Positions 1-8,990 of a DNA stretch of 64,000 nucleotides are shown here, piece by piece. A program made the position numbers and the translations under genes. Below the pieces are notes generated by a model that saw nothing but the letters and a program-made list of their open reading frames with translations, searched no databases and was not told the origin of the DNA. Every line of letters starts with the position of its first letter. The stretch's first letter is position 1. The DNA lies in the NCBI RefSeq assembly GCF_000332975.1, contig NZ_BANR01000001.1, forward strand, positions 124,001-188,000. Direction: 5' to 3'. Source of the DNA: Gordonia aichiensis NBRC 108223. Its GTDB lineage: Bacteria; Actinomycetota; Actinomycetes; Mycobacteriales; Mycobacteriaceae.

Positions 1-318
1 CGGTTTGCCCATCTCGGTGGTCATCACGGTGGCGAACTCGTCGGCGCGGGCGGTGATGAGTTCGTATGCGCGGTAGAGGATCTCACTTCGTGAGCGCGGG
101 CTTGTCGCGGCCCACGCGGCCTGCGTCGACGCGGCAACCCGAAGGGCCTCGAGCGCGTCGCCCGCGCCGGCGTCGGCAACCGTGGCGATGATCTCGCCGG
201 TCGCAGGGTTCTCGACGTCGAAACGACGGCCCGACGCCGCGGACACCCACGAACCGCCGACGAACAGGTCTGTCGGCAGGTCGGGGACCACCAGCCTTGG
301 TGTCTCGATGGTTGTCAC
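1..318 (-). CDS. gabD: Succinate-semialdehyde dehydrogenase, N-terminal part (cut by window edge)
   Basis: Only the first 106 codons are present; the gene runs off the left edge. The protein shows the N-terminus of the aldehyde dehydrogenase superfamily: FVGGSWV, then NPATGEII, and a helical stretch ending in MTTEMGKP. This matches NAD(P)-dependent succinate-semialdehyde dehydrogenases, which oxidise succinate semialdehyde to succinate in the cytoplasm. The GTG start overlaps the stop of the upstream gene by 4 bp (GTGA), implying translational coupling. With gabT two genes upstream, the natural role is the second step of GABA degradation. The catalytic cysteine lies outside the window, so the exact substrate is inferred from context. 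Confidence 0.8.
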   Translation of the reverse strand, partial: MTTIETPRLVVPDLPTDLFVGGSWVSAASGRRFDVENPATGEIIATVADAGAGDALEALRVAASTQAAWAATSPRSRSEILYRAYELITARADEFATVMTTEMGKP

Positions 319-3311
319 GGGGTTCCTTTCTCGGGTGGATGTGGCGCGGCGAGCGCATGCGCGAGGACCTCGGCCAGATGGCGACCACGGGCATCGATGC
401 TGGGATCGGTGGTGCTCAGATGGTCGACGCTCATCGCGCAGCTGAATCCGTCGGTGACGACCGGGGTATGCGGTGCGGCGCGCAGCGCAGGGGCGAGAGC
501 GTTCTCGGCCACCGCCATGCTGACCTCGTAGTGCCCTTTCTCGAAGCCGAAGTTGCCTGCCACACCGCAGCATCCGTCGGCAGTGGTGACGTCGACGCCG
601 AGCGACCGGAGCGCGGCGGTCGAGGCGTGCGCACCGAAGACGGCGTACTCGTGACAGTGCGTCTGGACCGTCACCTCCTCGGGAAGCTGTGCGAACTCCA
701 AGCCGTTCTCGAGGAGGGCGGGGACGTGGGCTGCGAAACTCGTGATTCGCGCGGCGACACGACGGGCGGTAGCAGAGTCGACGAGTTCGGGGAGATCCTT
801 TCGCAGTGCGGCGGCGCAGCTCGGTTCGGCGACGACAATCGGACGATCGGAGCCGTCGTCGAGTCGATCGGCGGTGCGGGCAAGTACCTTTCGTGCGTGG
901 TCGAGTTGGCCGGTCGAGATCCAGGTCAGCCCGCAACACACGTCGTCCCGGACGGCCACTGATTCGCCGGTGGCACCCAGGACGCGTGCCGCCGCGGCGG
1001 CGACCTGCGGCCGGAACGCCTTGGTGAAGGTGTCGACGACGAGTACGACCTCGGCGTCGGGAGGGCATCGGAGTTCGCCGAGTGCCTCTCGCCTGCCGCG
1101 ACGACTGGTGAATCCGGGCATGGACCGTCGAGCGTCGAGGCCGCCGGCAGCGGCGGCGAGACGTCGGGGGAGCGGGGCCTGCAGCACTCGATTGAGTAGT
1201 GGTGCAACGGAGGTCGCCGCGGGAAGCCAGACAGGCATCCAGCCGAGCGAATAGTGCGAGAGCGGTCGCAGGCGTCGCCGGTAGTGGTGTGAGAGGAACT
1301 CCGACTTCAGCGAAGCCATGTCGACGCCGGTTGGGCAGTCGCTAGAGCACGCCTTGCACGACAGGCAGAGATCGAGAGCGTCGGCGACATCGGGCGATTG
1401 CCAACCGGATTCGACGTCGGGTGCCGAGCGCACCATGTCCTGGAGCACGCGTGCACGGCCGCGGGTGGAGTCCTTCTCATCGCGGGTCGCGCGATAACTC
1501 GGGCACATGACCCCACCGCTGGTTGTCCGGCAGCGGCCGACGCCGATACAACCCTGTACAGCGTGGATGAACGGATCGAGTGTCGTGTGAATCGGGCCGC
1601 GCCCGGCGTGCCATGGACGATTCGGTACGTCGGCGAGCGCGAGGTCGGTCGTGATGGGTGCGGGATCGACGATGCTGCCCGGGTTAAGGATGGCCGAGGG
1701 GTCCCAGATCCGGCGGAAGTCGTCGAAGGCGCGCAGCATCTCCGGGGAGTACATGATCGGCAGCAGTGCCGATCGCGCGCGCCCGTCGCCGTGCTCACCC
1801 GACAGCGAGCCGCCATGCGCCACAACGAGTTCCGCGGCACTGGTGCAGAAGCGGGACATCTGTTCGCGCCCCTGCTCGGTGCGGAGGTCGAAGGTGATGC
1901 GCACGTGCATGCAACCCGCGCCGAAGTGGCCGTAGAGCACGCCCGTCAGACCGAACTCGTCAAGAAGGGCGGTGAACTCCTGCAGATAGTCGGCCAGGCG
2001 CTCGGGGGCTACGGCGGCGTCTTCCCATCCGGGCCACGATTCGTGCGTCGTCTGCTCCTCACCTCCCGGGACCGTACCGGCTCCCGGGCCAGTGCTTTCC
2101 GGAGTGACGAGCCGCGCCGAGAGCCCGGCGCCGTCCTCACGGACACGCCACAGGGCACGGCGTCTCGCCTCGTCGTCGACGAACGCCGCGTCGACCATGC
2201 GACCGCATCTGCGGAGGTGTTCGATGAGGCGTTTCGCGGTTGCGGGAACGTCGGGCTCGGATTGGGCTGCGGCGCTCTCGTTGTCGAGGTCGATGAACAG
2301 CCACGAGTCGCCTGCCGGGAGCCCCGCAACGGTGTCGGGCCCGCGCCGTGCCGCCATCGTGGCGACGATGCCGCGGTCGATACCCTCGATCGCCGACGGC
2401 GCGAACGGCAGGATGTCGGGGACGTCGCGCGCGGCGTCGGCAACCGAACGGTAACCGACGCAGACGAGTAGTTGTGATGTCGGAGCCGCCACGAGACGGA
2501 CGGTGGCGCCGACGACGATCGCGCATGTGCCCTCGCTGCCCACGAGTGCGCGCGCGACGTCGAAGCCATTCTCCGGCAACAGATGTGCCAGATGATAGCC
2601 CGAGACCTGCCGCGGTATCTGCTCGAGCTGGGTGCGCAACGGTGCGAGGTTGCGGTTGGTCAGTTCGGTGAGCGCACGGGTGAGTTCTGCCGCCCGGGCA
2701 AGCGCCACCGAATCGGCAGAAGAGGTCGCCTCGATACCGGATCGTGTTGCTGTCAGCCGTATTCCGTCTGCCGTGACCAGATCGAGCGCCTCGACGTGAT
2801 CGGTGGTGCGACCGTGGCGCACCGAGTGGTTGCCGCACGCATCGTTGCCGATGGCCCCACCAATGGTGGCACGTGAGGCCGACGACGGGTCGGGAGCGAA
2901 GGTCAGGCGACCGTCGGTTGCCATGCGCACTGCAGCGGCCAGGTGGGTGAGTACGACACCCGGTTCCACGCGGGCCGTCGACGTCCGGGCGTCGATGTTC
3001 CCGATGCGAGACATGTGTCGGGAGAAGTCGAGCACGACGCCCGCGCCGATGGCGTTGCCCGCCATCGACGTTCCTCCACCGCGTGCCGTCAGCGGTATGC
3101 CGAGTCGGTGGCAGCACGCTGCGATGGCGGCGACCTCGTCGGCATCGCGGGGAAAGGTCACTGCGACCGGACGGACGCGGTAATTGGATGCATCGTAAGA
3201 GTATTCGGACAGACGACGCGACGTTGCGTCGACCTCGGCACCGAGTGCGGTGAGTTCGGTGACGATGTCCGGGGTGGAGATCGTCGGGGTCGGTAGTGGG
3301 TGCAGAACCAT
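315..3311 (-). CDS. Fused FAD-linked / Fe-S 2-hydroxyacid dehydrogenase (GlcD-GlcF type, YdiJ-like)
   Basis: A 998-residue fusion. The N-terminal half is a PCMH-type FAD domain, with the FAD motif TARGGGTSMAGNAIG near residue 100, followed by the FAD-oxidase C-terminal domain with YGHFGAGCMHVR and GSLSGEHGDGRARS. A ferredoxin-like module with cysteine clusters follows (CIGVGRC near 583, CLSCKACSSDCPTG near 649). Two CCG-type modules close the protein (CCGLTW near 789, CCGVAGNFGFEKGHYE near 913). Length and order match E. coli YdiJ, a D-2-hydroxyglutarate dehydrogenase, and glycolate/D-lactate dehydrogenase fusions. It lies between gabT (9-bp gap) and gabD (4-bp overlap), so it is probably co-transcribed with GABA catabolism. 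Oxidation of D-2-hydroxyglutarate or 4-hydroxybutyrate would fit, but the substrate is inference. Confidence 0.85.
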   Translation of the reverse strand: MVLHPLPTPTISTPDIVTELTALGAEVDATSRRLSEYSYDASNYRVRPVAVTFPRDADEVAAIAACCHRLGIPLTARGGGTSMAGNAIGAGVVLDFSRHMSRIGNIDARTSTARVEPGVVLTHLAAAVRMATDGRLTFAPDPSSASRATIGGAIGNDACGNHSVRHGRTTDHVEALDLVTADGIRLTATRSGIEATSSADSVALARAAELTRALTELTNRNLAPLRTQLEQIPRQVSGYHLAHLLPENGFDVARALVGSEGTCAIVVGATVRLVAAPTSQLLVCVGYRSVADAARDVPDILPFAPSAIEGIDRGIVATMAARRGPDTVAGLPAGDSWLFIDLDNESAAAQSEPDVPATAKRLIEHLRRCGRMVDAAFVDDEARRRALWRVREDGAGLSARLVTPESTGPGAGTVPGGEEQTTHESWPGWEDAAVAPERLADYLQEFTALLDEFGLTGVLYGHFGAGCMHVRITFDLRTEQGREQMSRFCTSAAELVVAHGGSLSGEHGDGRARSALLPIMYSPEMLRAFDDFRRIWDPSAILNPGSIVDPAPITTDLALADVPNRPWHAGRGPIHTTLDPFIHAVQGCIGVGRCRTTSGGVMCPSYRATRDEKDSTRGRARVLQDMVRSAPDVESGWQSPDVADALDLCLSCKACSSDCPTGVDMASLKSEFLSHHYRRRLRPLSHYSLGWMPVWLPAATSVAPLLNRVLQAPLPRRLAAAAGGLDARRSMPGFTSRRGRREALGELRCPPDAEVVLVVDTFTKAFRPQVAAAAARVLGATGESVAVRDDVCCGLTWISTGQLDHARKVLARTADRLDDGSDRPIVVAEPSCAAALRKDLPELVDSATARRVAARITSFAAHVPALLENGLEFAQLPEEVTVQTHCHEYAVFGAHASTAALRSLGVDVTTADGCCGVAGNFGFEKGHYEVSMAVAENALAPALRAAPHTPVVTDGFSCAMSVDHLSTTDPSIDARGRHLAEVLAHALAAPHPPEKGTP

Positions 3312-3320
3312 TTGCGCAGG

Positions 3321-4652
3321 CTAGGAACGGCCGTTGCGGGCAGCGACGTCGGCCAGCGCGGAAGCGAATCGGGCCACACCGGTGGTGATCTCGTCCTCGG
3401 TGACGACCAGCGCCGGAATCAGCCGGACCACATTGCCTTCCGGTCCGCAGGTCAGGGTCAGCAGTCCGTGTCGGGTGGTGGCCTGCTGCACGGCGAGAGC
3501 CGTTGCGGCGTCGGGGATCGTGGTGTTGCCGTCGTGGGAGACGAACTCGATGCCGACCATGAGGCCGAGACCGCGCACATCGCCGACAACGTCGAAGGCT
3601 GCGGTGACGTCCCGGATTCCCGACAGCAACTGCTCACCCCGGACCCGGGCGTTCTCGACGAGTCCCTCGTCGTCGATCACGTCGAGGGTCGCGATGGCCG
3701 CAGCTGCCGCGACGGCGTTTCCGCCGTAGGTTCCGCCCTGTGACCCCGGCCATGCCCGGCTCATCAACTCGGTGGGTGCTGCGATCGCCGAGATCGGGAA
3801 GCCGGATGCGAGACCCTTTGCGGTGATGAGGATGTCAGGTGTGAGATCGGCGTGCTGGTGTCCCCAGAATCTGCCTGTGCGGCCGAAACCGGCCTGCACT
3901 TCGTCGACGATGACGAGAATGCCGTGACGGTCGGCACGTTCGCGGAGTCCCGCGAGGAAGCGTGGCGGTGTCGGGAGGTAGCCGCCATCGCCGAGGACCG
4001 GTTCGATGAGGAAGGCTGCGGTGTCGTTGGGTGCCACGCGAGACATCAGCAGATAGTCGAGTTCTTTGAGCGCGAAGTCGACGGCGGTGTCGGTATCCCA
4101 GCCGTAGCGGTAGGCGTAGGGAAAGGGTGCCATGTGGACGCCGCCCATGAGCGGAGAGAAACCGGCGGAGAACCGGGTACCCGCGGTGGTGAGGCTGGCG
4201 GCGGCGACCGTGCGCCCGTGGAAACCGCCCTGGAAGACGATGATGTTGGGCTTCGCGGTTGCCATGCGGGCCAGCCGCACCGCCGCCTCGACGGCCTCCG
4301 AACCCGAGTTGGCGTAGAAGACGGAATCGAGTCCGAGCGGTAGCACTGCGCCGAGCTTTTCGGTGAGTTCGAGGAGCGGTTGGTGCATCACCGTTGTGTA
4401 CTGGGCGTGGATGATCTTGGTGCATTGCTCCTGCGCTGCGGCGACGACGCGCGGGTGGCAGTGGCCGGTGCTCGTGACCCCGATGCCGGTGGTGAAGTCG
4501 AGGTAGGCGTTGCCGTCGGTGCCGTGAATCCAGGAGCCGAGCGCGTGGTCGACGACGACCGGCGTTGCCTGCTTGAGGATCGGCGACAGCGATGCGGTCT
4601 GGGGTGCGGCTGTCTGTGCCGCGAGAGTGCGGGGGGATTCGGCGACGGTCAT
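3321..4652 (-). CDS. gabT: 4-aminobutyrate aminotransferase (class III PLP transaminase)
   Basis: A 443-residue class III aminotransferase. Visible are the PLP-binding NSGSEAVEAAVRLAR, the FQGGFHGRT loop, the cofactor aspartate in VIVDEVQAGFGRTG, and the Schiff-base lysine in LITAKGLASG. Length is typical of GABA or ornithine/acetylornithine aminotransferases. As first gene ahead of the FAD/Fe-S dehydrogenase and gabD, it most likely transfers the amino group of GABA to 2-oxoglutarate, giving succinate semialdehyde. The reading frame stays open well upstream, but similarity begins just after the ATG chosen here, and the preceding DNA encodes the divergent dehydrogenase. A TTGACA hexamer and a palindrome lie immediately upstream, so the transcript may have a very short leader. 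Confidence 0.85.
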   Translation of the reverse strand: MTVAESPRTLAAQTAAPQTASLSPILKQATPVVVDHALGSWIHGTDGNAYLDFTTGIGVTSTGHCHPRVVAAAQEQCTKIIHAQYTTVMHQPLLELTEKLGAVLPLGLDSVFYANSGSEAVEAAVRLARMATAKPNIIVFQGGFHGRTVAAASLTTAGTRFSAGFSPLMGGVHMAPFPYAYRYGWDTDTAVDFALKELDYLLMSRVAPNDTAAFLIEPVLGDGGYLPTPPRFLAGLRERADRHGILVIVDEVQAGFGRTGRFWGHQHADLTPDILITAKGLASGFPISAIAAPTELMSRAWPGSQGGTYGGNAVAAAAAIATLDVIDDEGLVENARVRGEQLLSGIRDVTAAFDVVGDVRGLGLMVGIEFVSHDGNTTIPDAATALAVQQATTRHGLLTLTCGPEGNVVRLIPALVVTEDEITTGVARFASALADVAARNGRS

Positions 4653-4679
4653 GCGTACACGGTGTACCGGGATCGTCGG

Positions 4680-4691
4680 ATTGTCAACAAT
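4680..4691. promoter_or_regulatory. Palindromic operator-like site between gabT and the divergent dehydrogenase
   Basis: The sequence ATTGT-CA-ACAAT is a perfect inverted repeat with a 2-bp spacer in the 45-bp divergent intergenic region. It resembles operators of the GntR/FadR (FCD) family (TTGTnnACAA), which often control amino-acid and organic-acid catabolism. It overlaps a TTGACA hexamer on the minus strand, positioned as a -35 for gabT. No GntR gene is present in the window, so the regulator is unknown. Confidence 0.4.
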
Positions 4692-4697
4692 TAGACA

Positions 4698-5753
4698 GTG
4701 GCGCGCGAACGGGCATCCGATGCGGTTACGGTGTCGGGTGTGACGTCCACGAAGCCGCAAGTCGTTCTCCTCGGTGCCGACGACGCGCCCGACCCGTACA
4801 ACCTCGCCGAGCTCGCAGCCCTCGCCGACGTGCGGGAGTGCACCGTGGAGACGTTGCCGCAGGCGTTGCCGGGTGCCGATGTCCTGGTGGTGTGGGACTT
4901 CTTCTCCCGTGCCCTGCGCGACAACTGGGGTCCTGCGACGGAATCGCTGCGCTGGGTGCATGTCTGCGCGGCAGGCGTCGACTCTCTGTTGTTCGATGAA
5001 CTGGCCGGCTCGGACATCGTGGTCACCAACGCGCATGGTGTCTTCGATCAGCCGATCGCCGAGTTCGTGCTGGCGTCGATTTTGGCGCGGGACAAGCGTT
5101 TGCACGAATCCGCACGCCTGCAGTCTGCGCACGAGTGGCTGTGGCGTGAGACGACGCGCACCGCGGGTTCGTCGGTACTGGTCATCGGGACCGGTGGTAT
5201 CGGTCGCGCGGTCGCGCGTCTGCTGCGGGCCGTCGGGATGCGAGTGACCGGGGCCGGACGGACCGTGCGACACGACGACCCCGACTTCGGCGAGGTGCGC
5301 GCGACCGATGAGCTGACCACCTACGTCGGGGAGTTCGACAATGTGGTCGTCGTCGCACCGCTGACTGCCCAGACAGAGGGGATGATCGACGCGTCGGTGC
5401 TGACGGCAATGCGCTCCGATGCACATCTGATCAACGTCGGGCGGGGCAGGCTCGTCGACGAGGCTGCGCTGGCAGACGCGCTGCGGAGCGGTGGGATCGG
5501 CGCGGCGTCGCTCGACGTGTTCATCACCGAGCCGCTGCCCGTCGACAGCCCGCTGTGGGACCTCGAGAACGTGTCGATCTCGGCGCACATGAGCGGAGAC
5601 GTGGTGGGCTGGCGTGACGAACTTGCCGATCAGGTCCTCGACAACCTGCGACGATACGTCGAGGCGTCCCCTGCGCGTGGTGCGGACGTTTTGTCGGCGA
5701 CGCTGCAGAACGTGGTCGACAAGCATCGCGGGTACGTCGCGTCGGGCAGGTGA
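4698..5753 (+). CDS. D-isomer-specific 2-hydroxyacid dehydrogenase family protein
   Basis: 351 residues from the first GTG, or 337 from a second in-frame GTG at 4740, where similarity to the family begins; neither has a strong ribosome-binding site. The Rossmann motif VIGTGGIGRAVARLL is visible, as are the substrate/NAD loop INVGRGRLVDEAAL and the catalytic arginine-glutamate region LDVFITEPLP. The usual catalytic histidine position reads ISAHMSGD. Members reduce 2-oxoacids to D-2-hydroxyacids with NAD(P)H. Transcribed divergently from gabT with a shared regulatory region. Substrate not predictable; glyoxylate/hydroxypyruvate reductase-like enzymes are closest in layout. Confidence 0.75.
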   Translation: MARERASDAVTVSGVTSTKPQVVLLGADDAPDPYNLAELAALADVRECTVETLPQALPGADVLVVWDFFSRALRDNWGPATESLRWVHVCAAGVDSLLFDELAGSDIVVTNAHGVFDQPIAEFVLASILARDKRLHESARLQSAHEWLWRETTRTAGSSVLVIGTGGIGRAVARLLRAVGMRVTGAGRTVRHDDPDFGEVRATDELTTYVGEFDNVVVVAPLTAQTEGMIDASVLTAMRSDAHLINVGRGRLVDEAALADALRSGGIGAASLDVFITEPLPVDSPLWDLENVSISAHMSGDVVGWRDELADQVLDNLRRYVEASPARGADVLSATLQNVVDKHRGYVASGR

Positions 5754-5868
5754 TCTCGGCGGCCCTGGCTTGTGGGGAGGCGCCTGCTCGAGCAGCGGGT
5801 TGGACGTGGCTCGACCAGCGGCGCGGGTACTCGTCCGGCGGACGGGGCCTGAAGTAGGCTGTAGCGCG

Positions 5869-6777
5869 ATGACCATCGTCTATTTCGTGATCGCAGCCGT
5901 GGCGCTCGCCGGTGCGGCGGCGCTGTTGTGGCTCGACCGCCAGCGTTCCAGCGGCACCCGTCACCAGCGTGCTGTGTGGGGCGATGCCCACGACTTCTCC
6001 TACCGGGCGTCAGACACCAAACTGCGCAAGGTTTTTCACCGCGCAACGATGAATGCGCCCGACTCGGTCGGTGTGCAGGATGTCGCATACGGGGTTTACG
6101 GTGGCGCCGAAGCTGTCGTGTTCGACCTCGCCGACACGGCGACCGTCATCGCGGTACGCCGCAACGCGCCGTCGAACGTGATCGTCGACCTGCGTCACGA
6201 GGACGTGCTCGCGCCCGCAGAGGACGACGTCGAACTGCTCGGTGCGATGGGGCCACGCGTGATGTTCTCCAATGATCTCGACGTCGCGCGGCGCGTGTGT
6301 GACCGCAGAATGGTCGCACTGGCCAACAATGCGCCGTCGTATGTCGAAGTGCTGTGGGACGAGGGCAACTGGGCGCTCGGTTCGATGCCGTTGACCGATG
6401 ACGCGACCAAGCTCGACACCGGACTCGAAGTGGTTCGACGCTTTGCCGACCTGCTGCGCGTGCTGCCGCCGGTCCAGGACCCGCAGGATCCGCCGGATCC
6501 CCGCGATCCGCACGGGCCGACGCGCGAGGAGTTCGCCGACGAGAAGACCGAGTCGATGCGCGACAAGGAACGTCGTGCCCGTGTGCAGGCGCGGGAGGCG
6601 TCGGCGCCCGCGCCGCGTCGCCAGCCATCGCCACCGCCGCAGAGCGAGACCGGAGCCCGGCGCGCAGCGTCGCCGACGACGGGTCGGGGCATGACACCGA
6701 TGCCGGTGCGGCGATCGCGCAGCGCGCAACCTCCCGACACCGGCGAGCGGCCGAACCGGCACCATCGGCGCGACTGA
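5869..6777 (+). CDS. Conserved membrane-anchored protein (Rv0383c-like)
   Basis: 302 residues. One N-terminal transmembrane segment (about residues 3-22: YFVIAAVALAGAAALLWL) is followed by a soluble domain of about 180 residues without recognisable catalytic motifs, then a charged, proline-rich tail. In M. tuberculosis a conserved secreted or membrane protein (Rv0383c) sits immediately upstream of pyrE, and this gene occupies that place and has similar architecture. The ATG used here directly precedes the hydrophobic segment; the frame is open further upstream but that part is not protein-like. Function unknown. Confidence 0.65.
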   Translation: MTIVYFVIAAVALAGAAALLWLDRQRSSGTRHQRAVWGDAHDFSYRASDTKLRKVFHRATMNAPDSVGVQDVAYGVYGGAEAVVFDLADTATVIAVRRNAPSNVIVDLRHEDVLAPAEDDVELLGAMGPRVMFSNDLDVARRVCDRRMVALANNAPSYVEVLWDEGNWALGSMPLTDDATKLDTGLEVVRRFADLLRVLPPVQDPQDPPDPRDPHGPTREEFADEKTESMRDKERRARVQAREASAPAPRRQPSPPPQSETGARRAASPTTGRGMTPMPVRRSRSAQPPDTGERPNRHHRRD

Positions 6778-6868
6778 CGCCGAGGATCTCCCCGAGACAC
6801 CGGGCGACCCTCGAGACATCCGGCGATCATCGAGCATCCGACGTACGAGCAGGAAGACTGAACCGACT

Positions 6869-7447
6869 GTGACCTCCTCAACGCCCTCCGCCTCCTCGAC
6901 ACCAGAGGTCGACCAGGACGCCCGCGCGGCGCTCGCTCGGCTCGTCGGCGAACTATCGGTGGTGCACGGCAAGGTGACCTTGTCGTCGGGCCGTGAGGCC
7001 GACTACTACGTCGACCTGCGTCGGGCGACACTGCATCACGAGGCGTCTCCGCTCATCGGCACGCTCATGCGTCAGCTCACCTCCGACTGGGGCTATCAGT
7101 CGGTGGGCGGTCTGACGTTGGGTGCCGACCCGGTTGCCACCGCGATCATGCACGCTCCGGGGCGCCCGATCGACGCTTTCGTGGTGCGCAAGGCCGCCAA
7201 GGCGCACGGCATGCAGCGACGGGTCGAGGGTCCCGACATCGCGGGTCGTGCGGTGCTCATCGTCGAGGACACGAGCACGACGGGCGGCTCGCCCGCGACC
7301 GCTGTCGAGGCTGCGCGTGAGGCCGGAGCGATGGTGGTGGGCGTGGCGACCGTCGTCGACCGTGCCACCGGCGCCGACGAGGTGATCACCAAACTCGGTG
7401 TGCCGTACCGATCCCTGCTCGGCCTCGCCGACCTCGGACTCGGCTGA
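6869..7447 (+). CDS. pyrE: Orotate phosphoribosyltransferase
   Basis: 192 residues starting at GTG. The type I phosphoribosyltransferase PRPP-binding motif is clear (AVLIVEDTSTTGGS), with the N-terminal GKVTLSSGREADYYVDLR characteristic of PyrE, the GGLTLGADPVATAI loop, and the flexible-loop lysines FVVRKAAKAHG. It converts orotate and PRPP to OMP in pyrimidine synthesis, in the cytoplasm. It lies in the conserved mycobacterial order between the Rv0383c-like gene and an RNA methyltransferase, whose start follows its stop by 4 bp. Confidence 0.92.
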   Translation: MTSSTPSASSTPEVDQDARAALARLVGELSVVHGKVTLSSGREADYYVDLRRATLHHEASPLIGTLMRQLTSDWGYQSVGGLTLGADPVATAIMHAPGRPIDAFVVRKAAKAHGMQRRVEGPDIAGRAVLIVEDTSTTGGSPATAVEAAREAGAMVVGVATVVDRATGADEVITKLGVPYRSLLGLADLGLG

Positions 7448-7451
7448 CGCC

Positions 7452-8129
7452 ATGCCTTCGGAGGGGGTCCCGGAGCAACCCGGACCCACCGAGTGGCAGG
7501 CCCGACCTGCCGTCGGGGTGGGGCCGTGGGATGTCGGTCACGACGGTCCGCTGCCCGACGACCCGCGTTACGACCCGCAGTTGCTCGCCGAGGGCGATAC
7601 CCGGAATGTCGTTGATGCGTATCGGTACTGGCGCCGCGAGGCGATCGTCGAAGACATCGACGCCCGCCGCCACCCGTTCCACGTGGCAATCGAGAACTTT
7701 GCCCACGACGCCAACATCGGCACCGTGGTGCGGACGGCCAATGCGTTCGCGGCCTCGGCGGTGCACATCGTCGGGCGGCGGCGGTGGAATCGTCGGGGAG
7801 CGATGGTGACAGACCGTTATCAGCATCTGCTGCACCACGATTCGGTGTCGGAGCTGATGGCATGGGCGCGCGGGGAAGGGCTTGCGGTGGTTGCCGTCGA
7901 CAACACCCCTGGGTCGGTGCCGCTCGAAACCGCGGACCTACCGCGCGCGTGCATCTTGCTGTTCGGTCAGGAGGGGCCGGGTGTCAGCGACGACGCCCAG
8001 GCGCAGGCAGATCTCACCGTGTCGATCGCGCAGTTCGGGTCGACGCGCAGCATCAACGCAGGCGTGGCCGCCGGGATCGCGATGCACGCCTGGATACGGC
8101 AGCACGCCGACCTCGACGACGCGTGGTGA
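7452..8129 (+). CDS. SpoU/TrmH-family RNA 2'-O-methyltransferase
   Basis: 225 residues. The three SpoU motifs are visible: NFAHDANIGTVVRTANAF (motif 1, AdoMet knot), LLFGQEGPGVS (motif 2) and VSIAQFGSTRSINAGVAAGIAMH (motif 3, trefoil knot). The family methylates ribose 2'-OH groups in tRNA or rRNA; the target is not deducible. A preceding stretch of about 50 residues is poorly conserved. The ATG chosen lies 4 bp after the pyrE stop, giving a compact operon. It corresponds in position to Rv0380c of M. tuberculosis. Confidence 0.85.
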   Translation: MPSEGVPEQPGPTEWQARPAVGVGPWDVGHDGPLPDDPRYDPQLLAEGDTRNVVDAYRYWRREAIVEDIDARRHPFHVAIENFAHDANIGTVVRTANAFAASAVHIVGRRRWNRRGAMVTDRYQHLLHHDSVSELMAWARGEGLAVVAVDNTPGSVPLETADLPRACILLFGQEGPGVSDDAQAQADLTVSIAQFGSTRSINAGVAAGIAMHAWIRQHADLDDAW

Positions 8130-8164
8130 CGGTGCGCTCGACGTAGCTCGTGGCGTCGTCGGCG

Positions 8165-8911
8165 TCAGACGTTGTCGGGAGTGTGGGGATCGACAGAATC
8201 GGCAGCGGCCGTCGCCTCGGAAGTCGCGACTGCGTCGGTGGCGACCTTCTTCGCGGCGCGGCGTCGGCGATACCACTCGATGAACATCGGCGCGATCGAC
8301 AGGACGACGATCAGGATGAAGATCGGCTCGATGAGGTTCTGCACCACCTCGAATCGGCCGAGCCAGTAGCCGAGCAGAACGATGCCCGCGCCCCAGACGA
8401 TCGCACCGATCACGTTGTACAGCGCGAACACCGACCACCGCATACGGGCGGCGCCGGCGACGATCGGAGCGATCGTGCGCACGATCGGCACGAAGCGGGC
8501 CAGGAAGATGGTGATCGGGCCGTGCTTCTCGAAGAAGTCCTGGGCCTCGGTCAGATAGCGCTGCTTGAGGAATCGGGCGTCGGGCTTGAACATCTCGGTG
8601 CCGATGAACCGGCCGATCCAATAGCCGACCTGTCCGCCGAGGATCGCTGCGATCGGCACGAAGACCAGTAGTTGCCAGAGCGACGCGAACTTGTCGATGC
8701 CCTCTTTGCCGCCGGCCGCGACCACCATGCCCGCGACGAACAGCAGCGAGTCGCCGGGCAGCACAGGAAACAGCACACCCGACTCGATGAAGACGACGAG
8801 GAGAAGTCCCCAGAACGCCCAGGCGCCGAACCAGCTGAGCACGTTGATGGGGTCGAGGATGCCGGGGAGTGCGACCACGGTGGTCGTATGGGCAAGTGCG
8901 GTGTCGATCAC
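8165..8911 (-). CDS. DedA (SNARE-associated/VTT) family membrane protein
   Basis: 248 residues with several hydrophobic segments. DedA hallmarks are present: VFIESGVLFPVLPGDSLLF near residue 40-58, GGQVGYWIGRFIG near 95, and HGPITIFLARFVPIVRTIAPIVAG, the conserved re-entrant FxR region. DedA proteins are inner-membrane transporters implicated in polyprenyl-phosphate or phospholipid flipping and in proton-motive-force homeostasis. A paralogue lies directly upstream on the same strand, 79 bp away. The C-terminus ends in a charged, alanine-rich cytoplasmic tail. Confidence 0.88.
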   Translation of the reverse strand: MIDTALAHTTTVVALPGILDPINVLSWFGAWAFWGLLLVVFIESGVLFPVLPGDSLLFVAGMVVAAGGKEGIDKFASLWQLLVFVPIAAILGGQVGYWIGRFIGTEMFKPDARFLKQRYLTEAQDFFEKHGPITIFLARFVPIVRTIAPIVAGAARMRWSVFALYNVIGAIVWGAGIVLLGYWLGRFEVVQNLIEPIFILIVVLSIAPMFIEWYRRRRAAKKVATDAVATSEATAAADSVDPHTPDNV

Positions 8912-8990
8912 GGGTCACCAGGCTACTTGGCCAAGCTGTGGGAGAGCCAATGAGCGGCTGTCTGGAACGAGCCGGGGCTCGTCCTGGCCG

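Noticed and set aside
4653..5876. N-terminal extension of gabT by about 400 residues in an open frame
   Set aside because: The extension is antisense to the 2-hydroxyacid dehydrogenase, has shadow-type composition, and the conserved protein begins at the ATG at 4652.
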